Positions 9,617 through 18,089 of a stretch of DNA of 64,000 nt are shown here, in pieces. The notes under the pieces are model-generated. The model saw only the letters and a program-made list of their open reading frames with translations, was not told the origin of the DNA and did no database searches. Position 1 is the first letter of the stretch, and each line of letters opens with the position of its first letter. The stretch covers positions 1 through 64,000 of the forward strand of contig NZ_JADPKA010000008.1 in NCBI RefSeq assembly GCF_023073715.1, in the 5' to 3' direction. The DNA is from Bradyrhizobium sp. 164. Its GTDB lineage: Bacteria > Pseudomonadota > Alphaproteobacteria > Rhizobiales > Xanthobacteraceae. The position numbers and the translations under genes are program-made.

Positions 9617-9694
9617 TTTGCATGCAAAAATGGGCCTACAAACGGAAAATTGCAAGTTCCTGCTTGAAAATTCCAATTTTTGCATTCAAAATTG
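9617..9694. promoter_or_regulatory. AT-rich palindromic operator region between gntR and the crotonase/tct operon
   Basis: Three dyads stand out in unusually AT-rich sequence. First, TTTGCATGCAAA at 9617-9628, a perfect 12-bp palindrome. Second, ggaaaattgcaag at 9644-9656 against cttgaaaattcc at 9663-9674, a direct/inverted pair. Third, a 21-bp imperfect palindrome at 9674-9694 with arms CAATTTT and CAAAATTG around TGCAT. TGCA-containing dyads fit FadR/FCD operators. The spacing suggests control of both divergent promoters. Confidence 0.6.
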
Positions 9695-9719
9695 TAGAAA
9701 AGCAGAAAGGGTGTGGGGA

Positions 9720-10514
9720 ATGGACCTGCAAGTGGAGGCACAAGAGCTCGTCTTCGAGCGCCAGGACGGCATCGGGCGGATCACCTTTAACCGCCCGCAG
9801 GCCCGCAACGCCTTCACGTTTGCCATGTACGAGCGGCTCGCTGCGATTTGCGAGGAGGCTGACCGCGACCCTGCGATCAAGGTGCTGGTGCTGCGCGGGG
9901 CTGGCGACAAGGCGTTCGCCTCGGGCACCGACATCAACCAGTTCCGCGAATTCAAGACGCCGCAGGACGCCATCGATTACGAGAACCGCATCGATCGCGT
10001 GCTCACAACGCTGGAGCAGTGCCGTGTGCCGACGATCGCGGCGATCAACGGGTTCTGTACCGGAGGCGGGGCCGGCATCGCTGCGGCCTGCGACCTCCGC
10101 ATCGGCACCAAGACCGCCAAGATCGGTTTCCCCATCGCCCGCACGCTCGGCAATTGCCTGTCGATGTCCAATGTCAGCCGTCTCGCCGCGCTCATCGGCG
10201 CCGCGCGCGTCAAGGATCTGATCTTCACCGCGCGCCTGGTCGATGCCACCGAGGCCGCGAGCATCGGGCTGCTTGGCGAGGTCGTGGACGATCTTGCCGC
10301 GCTCGATCGGCGCACTGACGAGGTCGCTCGGCTGCTCGCCAGTCATGCGCCGCTGACGCTGAATGCGACCAAGCAGGCGGTGACGCGCCTGCAAAGACGG
10401 CTGACGCGGGACGAGGGCGAAGACCTCATCCTGATGTGCTACACGAGCCAGGATTTTCGCGAAGGGCTCGATGCTTTCCTCAACAAGCGCGCGCCGCAAT
10501 GGCGCGGCCAATAG
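9720..10514 (+). CDS. Enoyl-CoA hydratase/isomerase (crotonase-fold) protein lacking the canonical Glu pair
   Basis: 264 residues from ATG 9720. The crotonase fold is clear: GIGRITFNRPQARNAF, an oxyanion-hole stretch GDKAFASGTDINQF and AAINGFCTGGGAGIAAACD. In hydratases the GGGxExA motif carries catalytic Glu144 and a following PE carries Glu164 (rat numbering). Here they read GGGAGIA and GFPIART, so both acids are absent. It may therefore be a different crotonase activity, such as isomerase, hydrolase or lyase. First gene of a tight operon; the CoA-transferase starts 9 bp after its stop. Confidence 0.85.
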   Translation: MDLQVEAQELVFERQDGIGRITFNRPQARNAFTFAMYERLAAICEEADRDPAIKVLVLRGAGDKAFASGTDINQFREFKTPQDAIDYENRIDRVLTTLEQCRVPTIAAINGFCTGGGAGIAAACDLRIGTKTAKIGFPIARTLGNCLSMSNVSRLAALIGAARVKDLIFTARLVDATEAASIGLLGEVVDDLAALDRRTDEVARLLASHAPLTLNATKQAVTRLQRRLTRDEGEDLILMCYTSQDFREGLDAFLNKRAPQWRGQ

Positions 10515-10523
10515 GACGGGCCC

Positions 10524-11783
10524 ATGCAGAGCGATCGATCGCAATCCACCTCCCGCCGTTCGGGACCGCTCGCCGGTCTCAAGGTCATCGATCTCACCCA
10601 TGTCATGGCCGGGCCGACCTGCACCTTGATGCTCGCCGACATGGGCGCCGACGTCATCAAGATCGAGAAATGGCCCAATGGCGACGATACCCGCCATTCG
10701 GTGCCGCCGAAGATCGGCGATGAGGCGGCCTCCTTCCTGATGATGAACCGCAACAAGCGCGGCATCGTGCTGGATCTGAAGACCGACGGTGGCAAGCAGG
10801 TGCTTCGGCGGTTGATCGCGAGCGCCGACGTGCTGGTGGAGAACTTTGCGCCCGGCGCGATGGAGCGTCTCGGTTTCGGCTACGAGGCACTGCACGCGGA
10901 ATTTCCCGCGCTGATCTACTGCTCGCTGTCGGGCTTCGGCCGCACCGGCCCGTACAAGCACCGCCGCGGCTTCGATCTGGTCGCGCAGGCCATGAGCGGC
11001 ATCATGAGCTTTACCGGCGAACGCCCCGACGGTCCGCCCGTCAAATGCGGCCCGCCACTGTCCGACATCACCGCCGGTCTGCTGGCGAGCATGGGCATCC
11101 TCGCGGCCTATACGCACCGTCTCAAGACCGGCGAAGGACAGTGGGTGGAGACATCGCTCTATGAAGCGGCCCTGGTGCAGACCTATTGGCAGTCCACCAT
11201 CGCGCTGGCCGCGGGCACGGCACCGCGCGCGATGGGCTCGGCCCATCCGCTCAATGCGCCCTATCAGGCGTTCGAAGCCTCGGATGGCTGGCTCGTCGTC
11301 GGCGGCGCCAACAAGAAGCATTGGCTGTTGATGCTGGAAGCACTCGGCGCCAGCGAACTCGCCGCCGATCCGCGCTTCGTCACCGGCTCCGACCGTATGG
11401 CGCATCTGAAGGAGCTGGAAGCCGTCTTGAGCGAACGCTTCCGCACCAAATCGCGCGCGCATTGGCTTGCGGCGCTGGACGAGAAGGGCGTGCCGTGCGG
11501 CCCCGTGCACGACATGCTGGAAGCGCTCAGCGATCCGCAGACGCTGGCGCGCGAGATGGTCGTCGAGGTCGAGCACTCCACGCTCGGCCCCGTAAAGACG
11601 ATCGGGCTTCCCATCAAGTTTTCGGAGACCCCAGGCAAAGTTCGCTCAGGCGCGCCGGTCTATGGTGAGCACACAAGTGAGGTGCTGGCCGAGCACGGGT
11701 TCGACCAGAAGCAGATCGAAGCGCTCGAAAAAGAAGGCGCAATCGTGCTGGCCTCAGCAAGTCGCGAGGAACGCGTCGCCTGA
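10524..11783 (+). CDS. Class III (CaiB/BaiF, formyl-CoA-transferase-type) CoA-transferase
   Basis: 419 residues. It moves CoA between carboxylic acids through an aspartyl-acyl anhydride. The N-terminal motif LAGLKVIDLTHVMAGP and GADVIKIE are family signatures. The catalytic aspartate by alignment with formyl-CoA transferase is Asp181 in GPPLSDITAG. The acceptor acid is not deducible. With the transporter downstream, an imported carboxylate could be activated here and passed to the crotonase-like protein. Confidence 0.92.
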   Translation: MQSDRSQSTSRRSGPLAGLKVIDLTHVMAGPTCTLMLADMGADVIKIEKWPNGDDTRHSVPPKIGDEAASFLMMNRNKRGIVLDLKTDGGKQVLRRLIASADVLVENFAPGAMERLGFGYEALHAEFPALIYCSLSGFGRTGPYKHRRGFDLVAQAMSGIMSFTGERPDGPPVKCGPPLSDITAGLLASMGILAAYTHRLKTGEGQWVETSLYEAALVQTYWQSTIALAAGTAPRAMGSAHPLNAPYQAFEASDGWLVVGGANKKHWLLMLEALGASELAADPRFVTGSDRMAHLKELEAVLSERFRTKSRAHWLAALDEKGVPCGPVHDMLEALSDPQTLAREMVVEVEHSTLGPVKTIGLPIKFSETPGKVRSGAPVYGEHTSEVLAEHGFDQKQIEALEKEGAIVLASASREERVA

Positions 11784-11835
11784 GCGGACGTCGATAAGAC
11801 AACAACAAAAGACAAAAATCAGCTGGAGGAACATC

Positions 11836-12828
11836 ATGGGTCGGACGTCAACACTTCTGCTCCCCGCGGCCGCGATCGTGCTCGCCGGCACGATGCCGGC
11901 GCTCGCCGCCTGGCAACCGCAAAAGCCGATCGAGTTCGTCGCCACGGCCGGGCCGGGTGGCGGCACTGACAATCTCGCGCGCGCGGTCCAGAACATCATC
12001 ACCAAGTACAAGCTGACAGACCAGCCGATCGTCGTCGTCAACAAGGGCGGCGGCAGCGGCGCCGAAGGTTATGTCTACGGCAAGGCCTCCGCGGGCGATC
12101 CCCACAAGGTGATCTTCGGCACCTCCAACGCCTGGCAGCAGCCGCTCGTCTCCAAGGTCGCCTTCAACTACACCGATCTCACCCCGATCGCGGCGATGGC
12201 GCAGGATGAGTTCCTGCTCTGGGTCAAGCAGGACGCGCCCTACAAAACCGCGGGCGATTATCTGAAGGCGGCCGCATCGGGCGAATTCAAGATGGGCGGC
12301 GCGCAATCCAAGGACACCGACGAGGTGTTGACGCGCATGATCGAGAAGGCCGGCAAGGTCAAGCTGACCTACATCCCTTTCAAGAGCGGCGCCGAGACCG
12401 CTGTGCAGCTCGCCGGCGGACATCTCGATTCCCACGTCAACAATCCCAGCGAGAGCCTCGGGCAATGGCGCGGCGGTACGCAGCGCCCGCTCTGCGTTTT
12501 CAGCCCGAAACGGCTGCCGCAGGGTCCGAAGGTCACCGCAACCGAAGGCTGGAGCGACGTTCCGACCTGCGTCGAGCAGGGCCTCGACATCAGGCAGTAT
12601 GAGCAGCCGCGCACGGTGTGGCTGCCCGGCAAGGTCACGCCGGACCAGGCGGCGTTCTATGTCGACCTGATGAAGAAGGTGCAGGCAACGCCGGAATGGA
12701 AGGACTACATCGAGAAGACCTCACAGGTCGACACCTTCCTGACCGGCGCCGAGTTCGAAAAATTCATCAAGGAGGACCTCGAGCACGTCAAGCAGGTCGC
12801 GGGCGAGCAGGGCTGGCTCGTCAAGTGA
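11836..12828 (+). CDS. TctC-type periplasmic solute-binding protein
   Basis: 330 residues from ATG 11836, preceded by ctggagg at 11823-11829. A Sec signal peptide (hydrophobic 6-23, cleavage near ALA-A) is followed by WQPQKPIEFVATAGPGGGTDNLAR, the standard start of Bug/TctC proteins (first 18 residues shown: the carboxylate-binding loop is GPGGGTDN). It captures a carboxylate in the periplasm for the TctAB permease encoded next. The ligand of Bug proteins cannot be predicted reliably. About 50 bp separate it from the CoA-transferase gene. Confidence 0.9.
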   Translation: MGRTSTLLLPAAAIVLAGTMPALAAWQPQKPIEFVATAGPGGGTDNLARAVQNIITKYKLTDQPIVVVNKGGGSGAEGYVYGKASAGDPHKVIFGTSNAWQQPLVSKVAFNYTDLTPIAAMAQDEFLLWVKQDAPYKTAGDYLKAAASGEFKMGGAQSKDTDEVLTRMIEKAGKVKLTYIPFKSGAETAVQLAGGHLDSHVNNPSESLGQWRGGTQRPLCVFSPKRLPQGPKVTATEGWSDVPTCVEQGLDIRQYEQPRTVWLPGKVTPDQAAFYVDLMKKVQATPEWKDYIEKTSQVDTFLTGAEFEKFIKEDLEHVKQVAGEQGWLVK

Positions 12829-12851
12829 GGCGGCGGGCAGGTCGCCTGCGG

Positions 12852-12964
12852 CCATCCTTCGAGACGCCCGCCTGCGGCGGGCCCGCAGGGTGAGGTCGCG
12901 CGCCGTGGCAAGATATCCAACCCTCATGGTGAGGAGCCCGCCAAAGCGGGCGTCTCGAACCATG
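12852..12964. repeat. Intergenic palindromic repeat (family copy 1)
   Basis: The outer arms 12852-12871 (ccatccttcgagacgcccgc) and 12946-12964 (gcgggcgtctcgaaccatg) are inverted copies. A second, diverged copy is at 45571-45669. It interrupts the otherwise tight tctC-tctB spacing (199 bp) and could uncouple expression of the abundant binding protein from the permease. Confidence 0.75.
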
Positions 12965-13027
12965 CAGGCCGAGCTCGTTCAGCAGGCCTCACCGCCGTCA
13001 CATGGGATAGCTCAGAGGTAACAGACC

Positions 13028-13510
13028 ATGATCTCCCGCCGCGCGCTTGAACTTGCGACCGCAGTCCTCACCGGGACCTTCGGTGTGGCAGTCGTCATCT
13101 CCAGCCTCGACAACGGCATCGGCTGGTCGAGCGCCGGGGTGGACGCCGGCACGTTTCCGTTCCTGACCGGGGTCATCATCGTGATCGGGAGCCTCTACAA
13201 TCTGGTGCGGGGCGTGCTACCGGCCGCGACACTGGCAAATGTCCCCATCGCCATCACGTCCCTCGAGCTGCGCAGGCTCGCCGGCCTGTTCGTGCCGGCT
13301 GCGATTTTTGTTGCCGCGATCCCGCTGGCCGGGATGTACGTCGCTTCAGCATTGTACGTTTTCGCAGTGCTGGCGATCCCCAAGTATCAATCCGTGCCGC
13401 GTGCGCTCGCGATGGCGGGGGCGACGGCACTCGCGCTCTACGTCGTGTTCGAGCGCATGTTCCAGGTCAGCCTGCCGCATGGCGCGCTCGCCGCCGCGTT
13501 CGGGTTCTGA
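13028..13510 (+). CDS. TctB-type small permease subunit
   Basis: 160 residues with four hydrophobic segments (about 8-28, 38-60, 82-105 and 110-150), the layout of TctB. Such subunits partner the large TctA permease in tripartite tricarboxylate transporters, which are secondary importers driven by an ion gradient. Only 12 bp separate its stop from tctA. It is poorly conserved in sequence, so the call rests on size, topology and position. Confidence 0.85.
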   Translation: MISRRALELATAVLTGTFGVAVVISSLDNGIGWSSAGVDAGTFPFLTGVIIVIGSLYNLVRGVLPAATLANVPIAITSLELRRLAGLFVPAAIFVAAIPLAGMYVASALYVFAVLAIPKYQSVPRALAMAGATALALYVVFERMFQVSLPHGALAAAFGF

Positions 13511-13522
13511 TGGAGAGGTCCG

Positions 13523-15061
13523 ATGGATAATCTCGCAGAGCTCCTGCACGGCTTCACCATCGCGGTCACCGCGCCACATCTGCTGCTCATGGTAATCGGC
13601 GTGCTGCTCGGCATTCTCGTCGGCGTGCTGCCGGGGCTGGGCGCGCCAAACGGAGTATCGCTGCTTTTGCCGATGACCTTCGGTATGCAGCCGGTCTCGG
13701 CCATCATCCTGCTCTCCAGCATGTATTGGGGGGCGCTGTTCGGCGGCTCCGTGACCTCGATCCTGTTCAACATTCCCGGCGAGCCGTCCTCGGTCGCGAC
13801 CACGTTCGACGGCTACCCGATGGCGCGCGACGGCCGGCCAACGACGGCGCTCGCCACCGCCTTCGGTTCGGCGGCGTTCGGCGCGCTGATCGGCGTCATC
13901 CTGATCACCTTCCTTGCATCCTGGGTGGCCCAGGTTGCGCTCGCGTTCGGGCCGGCCGAGTATTTTGCGGTCTATTTCCTGGCCTTTGCCAGCTTCGTCG
14001 GCATGGGCGGTGCGGCGCCGATCAAGACCGTCGTGGCGCTGGCGATCGGCTTTGCGATCGCTGCCATCGGCATCGACACGGTGTCCGGCAGCGTGCGCCT
14101 CACCATGGGGGTCGATGAACTCGTCAAGGGCGTGAGCTTCGTCGTCGCCGTGATGGGTCTGTTCGGCATCGGCGAGCTCTTGGTTGCAGTCGAAGAGGAG
14201 TTTCACGCGCGCGCGGTCTCCTCGAAGATCGACTGGCGTGAGGTGTTCCGCGCGGTCGGCCGCCTGCCGCGGCATGGTATTGCCCTGTTGCGCAGCGCCG
14301 CGATCGGATGCTGGATGGGGATTACGCCGGGCGGCCCGACCGCGGCCTCCTTCATGAGCTACGGCATCGCGCGCCGCTTCTCGCGCCGCGGCCGATATTT
14401 CGGCACCGGCGAGGTCGAAGGCATCATCTCGCCGGAGACGGCCGACCATGCCGCCGGCACCAGCGCGCTGCTGCCGATGCTCTCGCTAGGCATTCCCGGC
14501 TCGGCGACCGCGGCGGTCATGATGGGCGGGCTGATGATCTGGGGCCTCAATCCCGGGCCGATGCTGTTCGTCGACAGTAAGGATTTCGTCTGGGGCCTGA
14601 TCGCCTCGATGTATGTCGGCAACATCGTCGCCGTCGCGCTGGTGCTGCTCACCGTTCCGGTCTTCGCGGCCTTGATGCGGATTCCGTTTGTGGTGATCGC
14701 GCCCCTGATCGTGATCATCTGCGTCGTCGGCGCCTATTCGGTGTCGAACTCCTATCTCGACGTCGTCATGATGCTTGGCTTCGGGATCGTCGGCTATCTC
14801 TTCAAGAAGCTGTTCTATCCGCTGGCGCCGCTCGTGCTCGCGATCGTCATCGGCGACAAGGCCGAGGACGCGTTCCGGCAGTCGATGTTGATCTCCAAGG
14901 GATCGCTCGGGATATTCTTTGCAAACAAGCTGGTGACATGCCTGATCGTTGCCGGCATCGCATTGTTGCTGCTTCCGCTCGTGCTGCAGCTCACGCGGCT
15001 CTGGCGCAAACCCGCGCCGTCTACCGATCGGACGACAGCTGAGGAAAAGGTGATCATATGA
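13523..15061 (+). CDS. TctA-type large permease subunit
   Basis: 512 residues with about 11-12 membrane segments. The family signatures are present: GVLLGILVGVLPGLGAPNG near the start and LGIPGSATAAVMMGGLMI in the second half. This is the translocation subunit of the tripartite tricarboxylate transporter whose binding protein and small subunit precede it. The stop overlaps the start of the pdxA-like gene (ATGA, 15058-15061), so the two are translationally coupled. Confidence 0.95.
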   Translation: MDNLAELLHGFTIAVTAPHLLLMVIGVLLGILVGVLPGLGAPNGVSLLLPMTFGMQPVSAIILLSSMYWGALFGGSVTSILFNIPGEPSSVATTFDGYPMARDGRPTTALATAFGSAAFGALIGVILITFLASWVAQVALAFGPAEYFAVYFLAFASFVGMGGAAPIKTVVALAIGFAIAAIGIDTVSGSVRLTMGVDELVKGVSFVVAVMGLFGIGELLVAVEEEFHARAVSSKIDWREVFRAVGRLPRHGIALLRSAAIGCWMGITPGGPTAASFMSYGIARRFSRRGRYFGTGEVEGIISPETADHAAGTSALLPMLSLGIPGSATAAVMMGGLMIWGLNPGPMLFVDSKDFVWGLIASMYVGNIVAVALVLLTVPVFAALMRIPFVVIAPLIVIICVVGAYSVSNSYLDVVMMLGFGIVGYLFKKLFYPLAPLVLAIVIGDKAEDAFRQSMLISKGSLGIFFANKLVTCLIVAGIALLLLPLVLQLTRLWRKPAPSTDRTTAEEKVII

Positions 15062-16062
15062 CCGCAAAGCCGCTCATTGCATTGGCAATGGGAGATCCCG
15101 CCGGCATCAGCCCGGAGCTGACGGCGAAGCTCGCGGTGCAGGATGACGTCCGCGCCCGCAGCCGGATCGTCGTCATCGGTGACCGCCGCATCTTCGACGA
15201 AGGCGCGCGCGTCGCCGGCGTGAAGTCGGAGCTGACCATGGTAGAGCAGGGCGCCGACCTTGGCGCGGCGCAGGGCGAGACGCTGTTTGTCGATCTCCGC
15301 CACCTCGACCCCAGGGAGGTCGAGCCGAAGACCGCGACGCTTGCCGGCGGAAAATTCGCGCTGACCAATTATCGGCACGCGCTCGAACTCGGCCGTGACG
15401 GAAGTGTCGATGCCGTCTGCTTTACCCCCTTCAACAAGCAGGCGATGCGCCTTGCCCGCGCCGAATACGACGACGAGATCGCGTTCTCCGCCGAGGTGGT
15501 CGGGCTCAAGACCGCGGCAAGCGAGTTCAACGTGCTGGACCGGCTCTGGAACGCGCGGGTCACCTCCCATATCCCTCTCAAGGACGTCGCTGCAAAGCTG
15601 TCCAGCGAGCGCATCCATCGCGCGCTCAAGCTGACCGATTCCTGTATGCGCAATGCCGGTTTCGCGCGGCCCCGCATCGCGGTCGCTGGTCTCAATCCGC
15701 ATGCCGGCGACGGCGGCAATTTCGGCCGTGAGGAAATTGACATCATCTCGCCCGTAGTCGCGGCCGCCCAGCGCGAGGGTATCGCCGCGGAGGGACCGTT
15801 CCCCGCCGACACGGTGTTCCTGCGCGCCAAGGGCGGTGCCTTCGATGCGGTGCTGACGATGTATCACGACCAAGGTCAGATCGCGATGAAGCTGATGGGT
15901 TTTGATCGCGGTGTCACCTTGCTCGGTGGTTTCCCTTTCCCGATCTGCACGCCCGCGCACGGCACCGCCTATGATATCGCCGGGCAGGGCATCGCATCGG
16001 TTGGCGCTAGCCGCGCCGCTGTGCTGCTCGCATCGGAGATGGCCGCGCGTCGCGCCGCCTGA
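15058..16062 (+). CDS. PdxA-family dehydrogenase (PdxA2-like, probably catabolic)
   Basis: 334 residues. Family motifs are visible: AMGDPAGISPEL at the N-terminus, GLNPHAGDGG, and the metal/active-site stretch MYHDQGQIAMKLM, then TPAHGTAYDIAGQG. PdxA oxidises 4-phosphohydroxy-L-threonine for vitamin B6, but PdxA2 paralogues act on 4-phospho-erythronate or D-threonate in sugar-acid catabolism. Being the last gene of a Tct/CoA-transferase operon, coupled to tctA, argues for the catabolic role. The DUF1537 kinase that usually accompanies PdxA2 is absent here. Confidence 0.88.
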   Translation: MTAKPLIALAMGDPAGISPELTAKLAVQDDVRARSRIVVIGDRRIFDEGARVAGVKSELTMVEQGADLGAAQGETLFVDLRHLDPREVEPKTATLAGGKFALTNYRHALELGRDGSVDAVCFTPFNKQAMRLARAEYDDEIAFSAEVVGLKTAASEFNVLDRLWNARVTSHIPLKDVAAKLSSERIHRALKLTDSCMRNAGFARPRIAVAGLNPHAGDGGNFGREEIDIISPVVAAAQREGIAAEGPFPADTVFLRAKGGAFDAVLTMYHDQGQIAMKLMGFDRGVTLLGGFPFPICTPAHGTAYDIAGQGIASVGASRAAVLLASEMAARRAA

Positions 16063-16191
16063 TGGCGCGCGCCAGGGGAGCCCGCTCATGAAGTTCGTAC
16101 GCGCAAAGCCTGCGAGTTTCGGGAAAAAGTGGAAACTTCCGGCGTGGTAATGAGTTGCGTCCCATGAACGTCTCCATCTGGGAGCTGGAAC

Positions 16192-16407
16192 ATGGTCGAC
16201 TACGACCCGCTACGAACGGCCGTGGATACTGCTTGGTCCGTCTACCGCGCCCGGCATCGTCACGTCGATGCCGCGGATGGTCGTCGCTGTCTGCTCGAGC
16301 GTCATCTACAAGGGAGGCGGGAAGCGCGCGAGAGTGGCGGTGATGCCCAGGACCTTACGGCATCTGGCCTTGCCTATCTCGAGCGGCTTCACGATGACGA
16401 ATGCTAG
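16192..16407 (+). CDS. Small hypothetical protein
   Basis: 71 residues beginning MVDYDPLRTAVDTAWSVY, with a fair ribosome site (gggagctgg) just before ATG 16192. It is charged and mostly helical, with many Arg, Asp and His, and ends LERLHDDEC. No known domain is recognised; its style matches small Bradyrhizobium proteins. It overlaps the next micro-gene by 7 bp, which suggests coupling and a three-gene unit with the glycosyltransferase. Confidence 0.55.
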   Translation: MVDYDPLRTAVDTAWSVYRARHRHVDAADGRRCLLERHLQGRREARESGGDAQDLTASGLAYLERLHDDEC

Positions 16408-16529
16408 GGCTGGTGGAGGAACTGGCCTGCTGCCTGGCGGCCGCGACCGCAAGGCCGAATTGGACCTTGCTCGCGATTTCGAACCTTCTGGCGGCATTGA
16501 TCGTGCTGATCGTGCGCTTGGCAGTTTAG
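16401..16529 (+). CDS. 42-residue membrane micro-protein upstream of a glycosyltransferase
   Basis: ATG at 16401 overlaps the end of the preceding ORF (aATGcTAG) and the TAG at 16527-16529 lies 3 bp before the glycosyltransferase ATG. The N-terminal half is LGLVEELACCLAAATARP. The C-terminal half (about 22-42, WTLLAISNLLAALIVLIV) is one convincing transmembrane helix. The tight packing on both sides supports a real gene, or at least a translational coupler. No homologue is recalled. Confidence 0.45.
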   Translation: MLGLVEELACCLAAATARPNWTLLAISNLLAALIVLIVRLAV

Positions 16530-16532
16530 CAC

Positions 16533-17564
16533 ATGCGTATCGCTCAGCTCGCTCCCCTGGCCGAAAGCGTTCCTCCGAAGCTCTACGGCGGCACCGAGCG
16601 GGTAGTAGCTTGGCTGGTGGATGAGCTGGTGCAGCTCGGCCACGACGTCACGCTGTTTGCGAGCGGCGATTCCCGGACGGCCGGCAGACTCTATCCGGTT
16701 TGGTCCCGTGCGTTGCGTCTCGGGCGGAAGGGCGCCGATCCGAGTGCAGCTTGCGCGATGCTGCTGGAAGCGATCGCGAAGCGAGCGAGGGATTTCGATG
16801 TGATCCACGCGCATATCGATTGGCTGCATCTGCCGTTGCTCAGTCGCCTGGGCGTGCCGTTCCTGACGACCATGCACGGCCGCCTCGACTTGCCTGGGTT
16901 GCCCGACGTGGTTCGGCAATTCCCCGAAGCAGCGCTCGTGTCGATTTCCGACCGTCAGCGCCTGCCGCTTCAAAATGCGAAATGGATTAGAACGATCCAG
17001 CACGGGATGCCGTCCGACCTGCTTCGCCCATGCTACGAGCAGGGATCCTACCTTGCATTTCTTGGCCGCCTGACGAAAGACAAAGGTCCGGAGGAGGCCA
17101 TCCGCATCGCGCATCAAACCCGTATGCCCCTGCGCATCGCCGCGAAGATCCCGCGCGCCGAGACCGCCTATTTCAAGAAACATGTCGAGCCCCATATTGA
17201 CGACGAGAAGATCAAGCTTGTCGGCGAAGTCGATAATGACAGAAAACAGCAGTTCCTTGGTCGAGCCGCCGCTCTGTTGTTCCCGATCGATTGGCCGGAG
17301 CCCTTCGGGCTGGTCATGATCGAAGCAATGGCCTGCGGAACTCCCGTGATCGCCTACCGCTCAGGCGCCGTCCCTGAGGTCATCGAGCACGGCCTGACTG
17401 GTCTCATCGTCGAGAACGAGGAGCAAGCCGTTCAGGCGGTCGGCGAGGTGGGCAAGTTGGATCGAAGGCAGGTGCGCGCACGGTTCGAGGAGCGTTTCTC
17501 GGCGCGCCGGATGGCGCGAGAGTACGAAGGCGAGTACAGCAAGCTGGTTGCCGCCGCGGCTTGA
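16533..17564 (+). CDS. Glycosyltransferase family 4 protein
   Basis: 343 residues, GT-B fold. The N-terminus (MRIAQLAPLAESVPPKLYGG, then TERVVAWLVDELVQLGHDVT) is typical of GT4 enzymes acting on nucleotide sugars. The donor-site E-x7-E motif is in PEPFGLVMIEAMACGTP, followed by YRSGAVPEVIEHGLTG. The length is short but complete. It probably adds a sugar to a polysaccharide, glycolipid or small molecule in the cytoplasm; the acceptor is unknown. No polymer-export genes are adjacent. Confidence 0.9.
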   Translation: MRIAQLAPLAESVPPKLYGGTERVVAWLVDELVQLGHDVTLFASGDSRTAGRLYPVWSRALRLGRKGADPSAACAMLLEAIAKRARDFDVIHAHIDWLHLPLLSRLGVPFLTTMHGRLDLPGLPDVVRQFPEAALVSISDRQRLPLQNAKWIRTIQHGMPSDLLRPCYEQGSYLAFLGRLTKDKGPEEAIRIAHQTRMPLRIAAKIPRAETAYFKKHVEPHIDDEKIKLVGEVDNDRKQQFLGRAAALLFPIDWPEPFGLVMIEAMACGTPVIAYRSGAVPEVIEHGLTGLIVENEEQAVQAVGEVGKLDRRQVRARFEERFSARRMAREYEGEYSKLVAAAA

Positions 17565-17624
17565 GAATTCGATAGGCGCGACGGGCTCCGGTTGACGCGG
17601 CGTCTCGCCTGCTGCCCCGGGGCG

Positions 17625-18041
17625 TTACTTCGCGATAGGCGTCACGAGCTCCTTGTCTGCTGTATCCACGACGAAGACGGCCAGCAGCTTCGCAGGCTCG
17701 GAATCGCTGGCATTCGCGCTTATGGCGTGGCGGTCGCCGGGTTTCTCGAAAAAATTCTCTCCCTTGCGATAGACCTTCGCGGGCTCGTCATTGACTTGAC
17801 TGCGGATTGCTCCTTCCAGGATGGTCGCATAGATAAACGCGGAGCGCGGGTGCATGTGCGCCGGTGAGGAGCCTCCCGGACCATATTCGACCAGCACGCC
17901 CTTCATGCTCTTGCCGGGGACGTTGGGCAGGGCCTGGTCGAACACCACGGTTACTTTGGCCAATGGTGCTGCCGTCTCGGCTGCATGGGCCGTCAGGAAA
18001 GACGCGGCGTAAACCGCCGTTGCGATCAGCAATCTGCGCAT
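17625..18041 (-). CDS. Exported cupin-domain protein
   Basis: 138 residues with a clear Sec signal peptide (MRRLLIATAVYAASFLTAHA). The mature part is a single small cupin: motif 1 around GGSSPAHMHPRSAFIYATILEG (key residues HMH), then FFEKPGDRHAISAN. It resembles the cupin at 29107-29610, which shares the phrases LPNVPGK and EPAxLxAVFV; a third, more distant one lies at 44671-45051. Periplasmic single-domain cupins have no assigned reaction. It is transcribed toward the glycosyltransferase gene. Confidence 0.85.
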   Translation of the reverse strand: MRRLLIATAVYAASFLTAHAAETAAPLAKVTVVFDQALPNVPGKSMKGVLVEYGPGGSSPAHMHPRSAFIYATILEGAIRSQVNDEPAKVYRKGENFFEKPGDRHAISANASDSEPAKLLAVFVVDTADKELVTPIAK

Positions 18042-18089
18042 GGGATTCCCTTCATTGTCATTTCCGTCGTGATTGAGGCTGACGGAGCT

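Noticed and set aside
9009..9719. In-frame 5' extension of the crotonase-like ORF
   Set aside because: It is antisense to gntR and runs through the palindromic operator; the family N-terminus starts at 9720.
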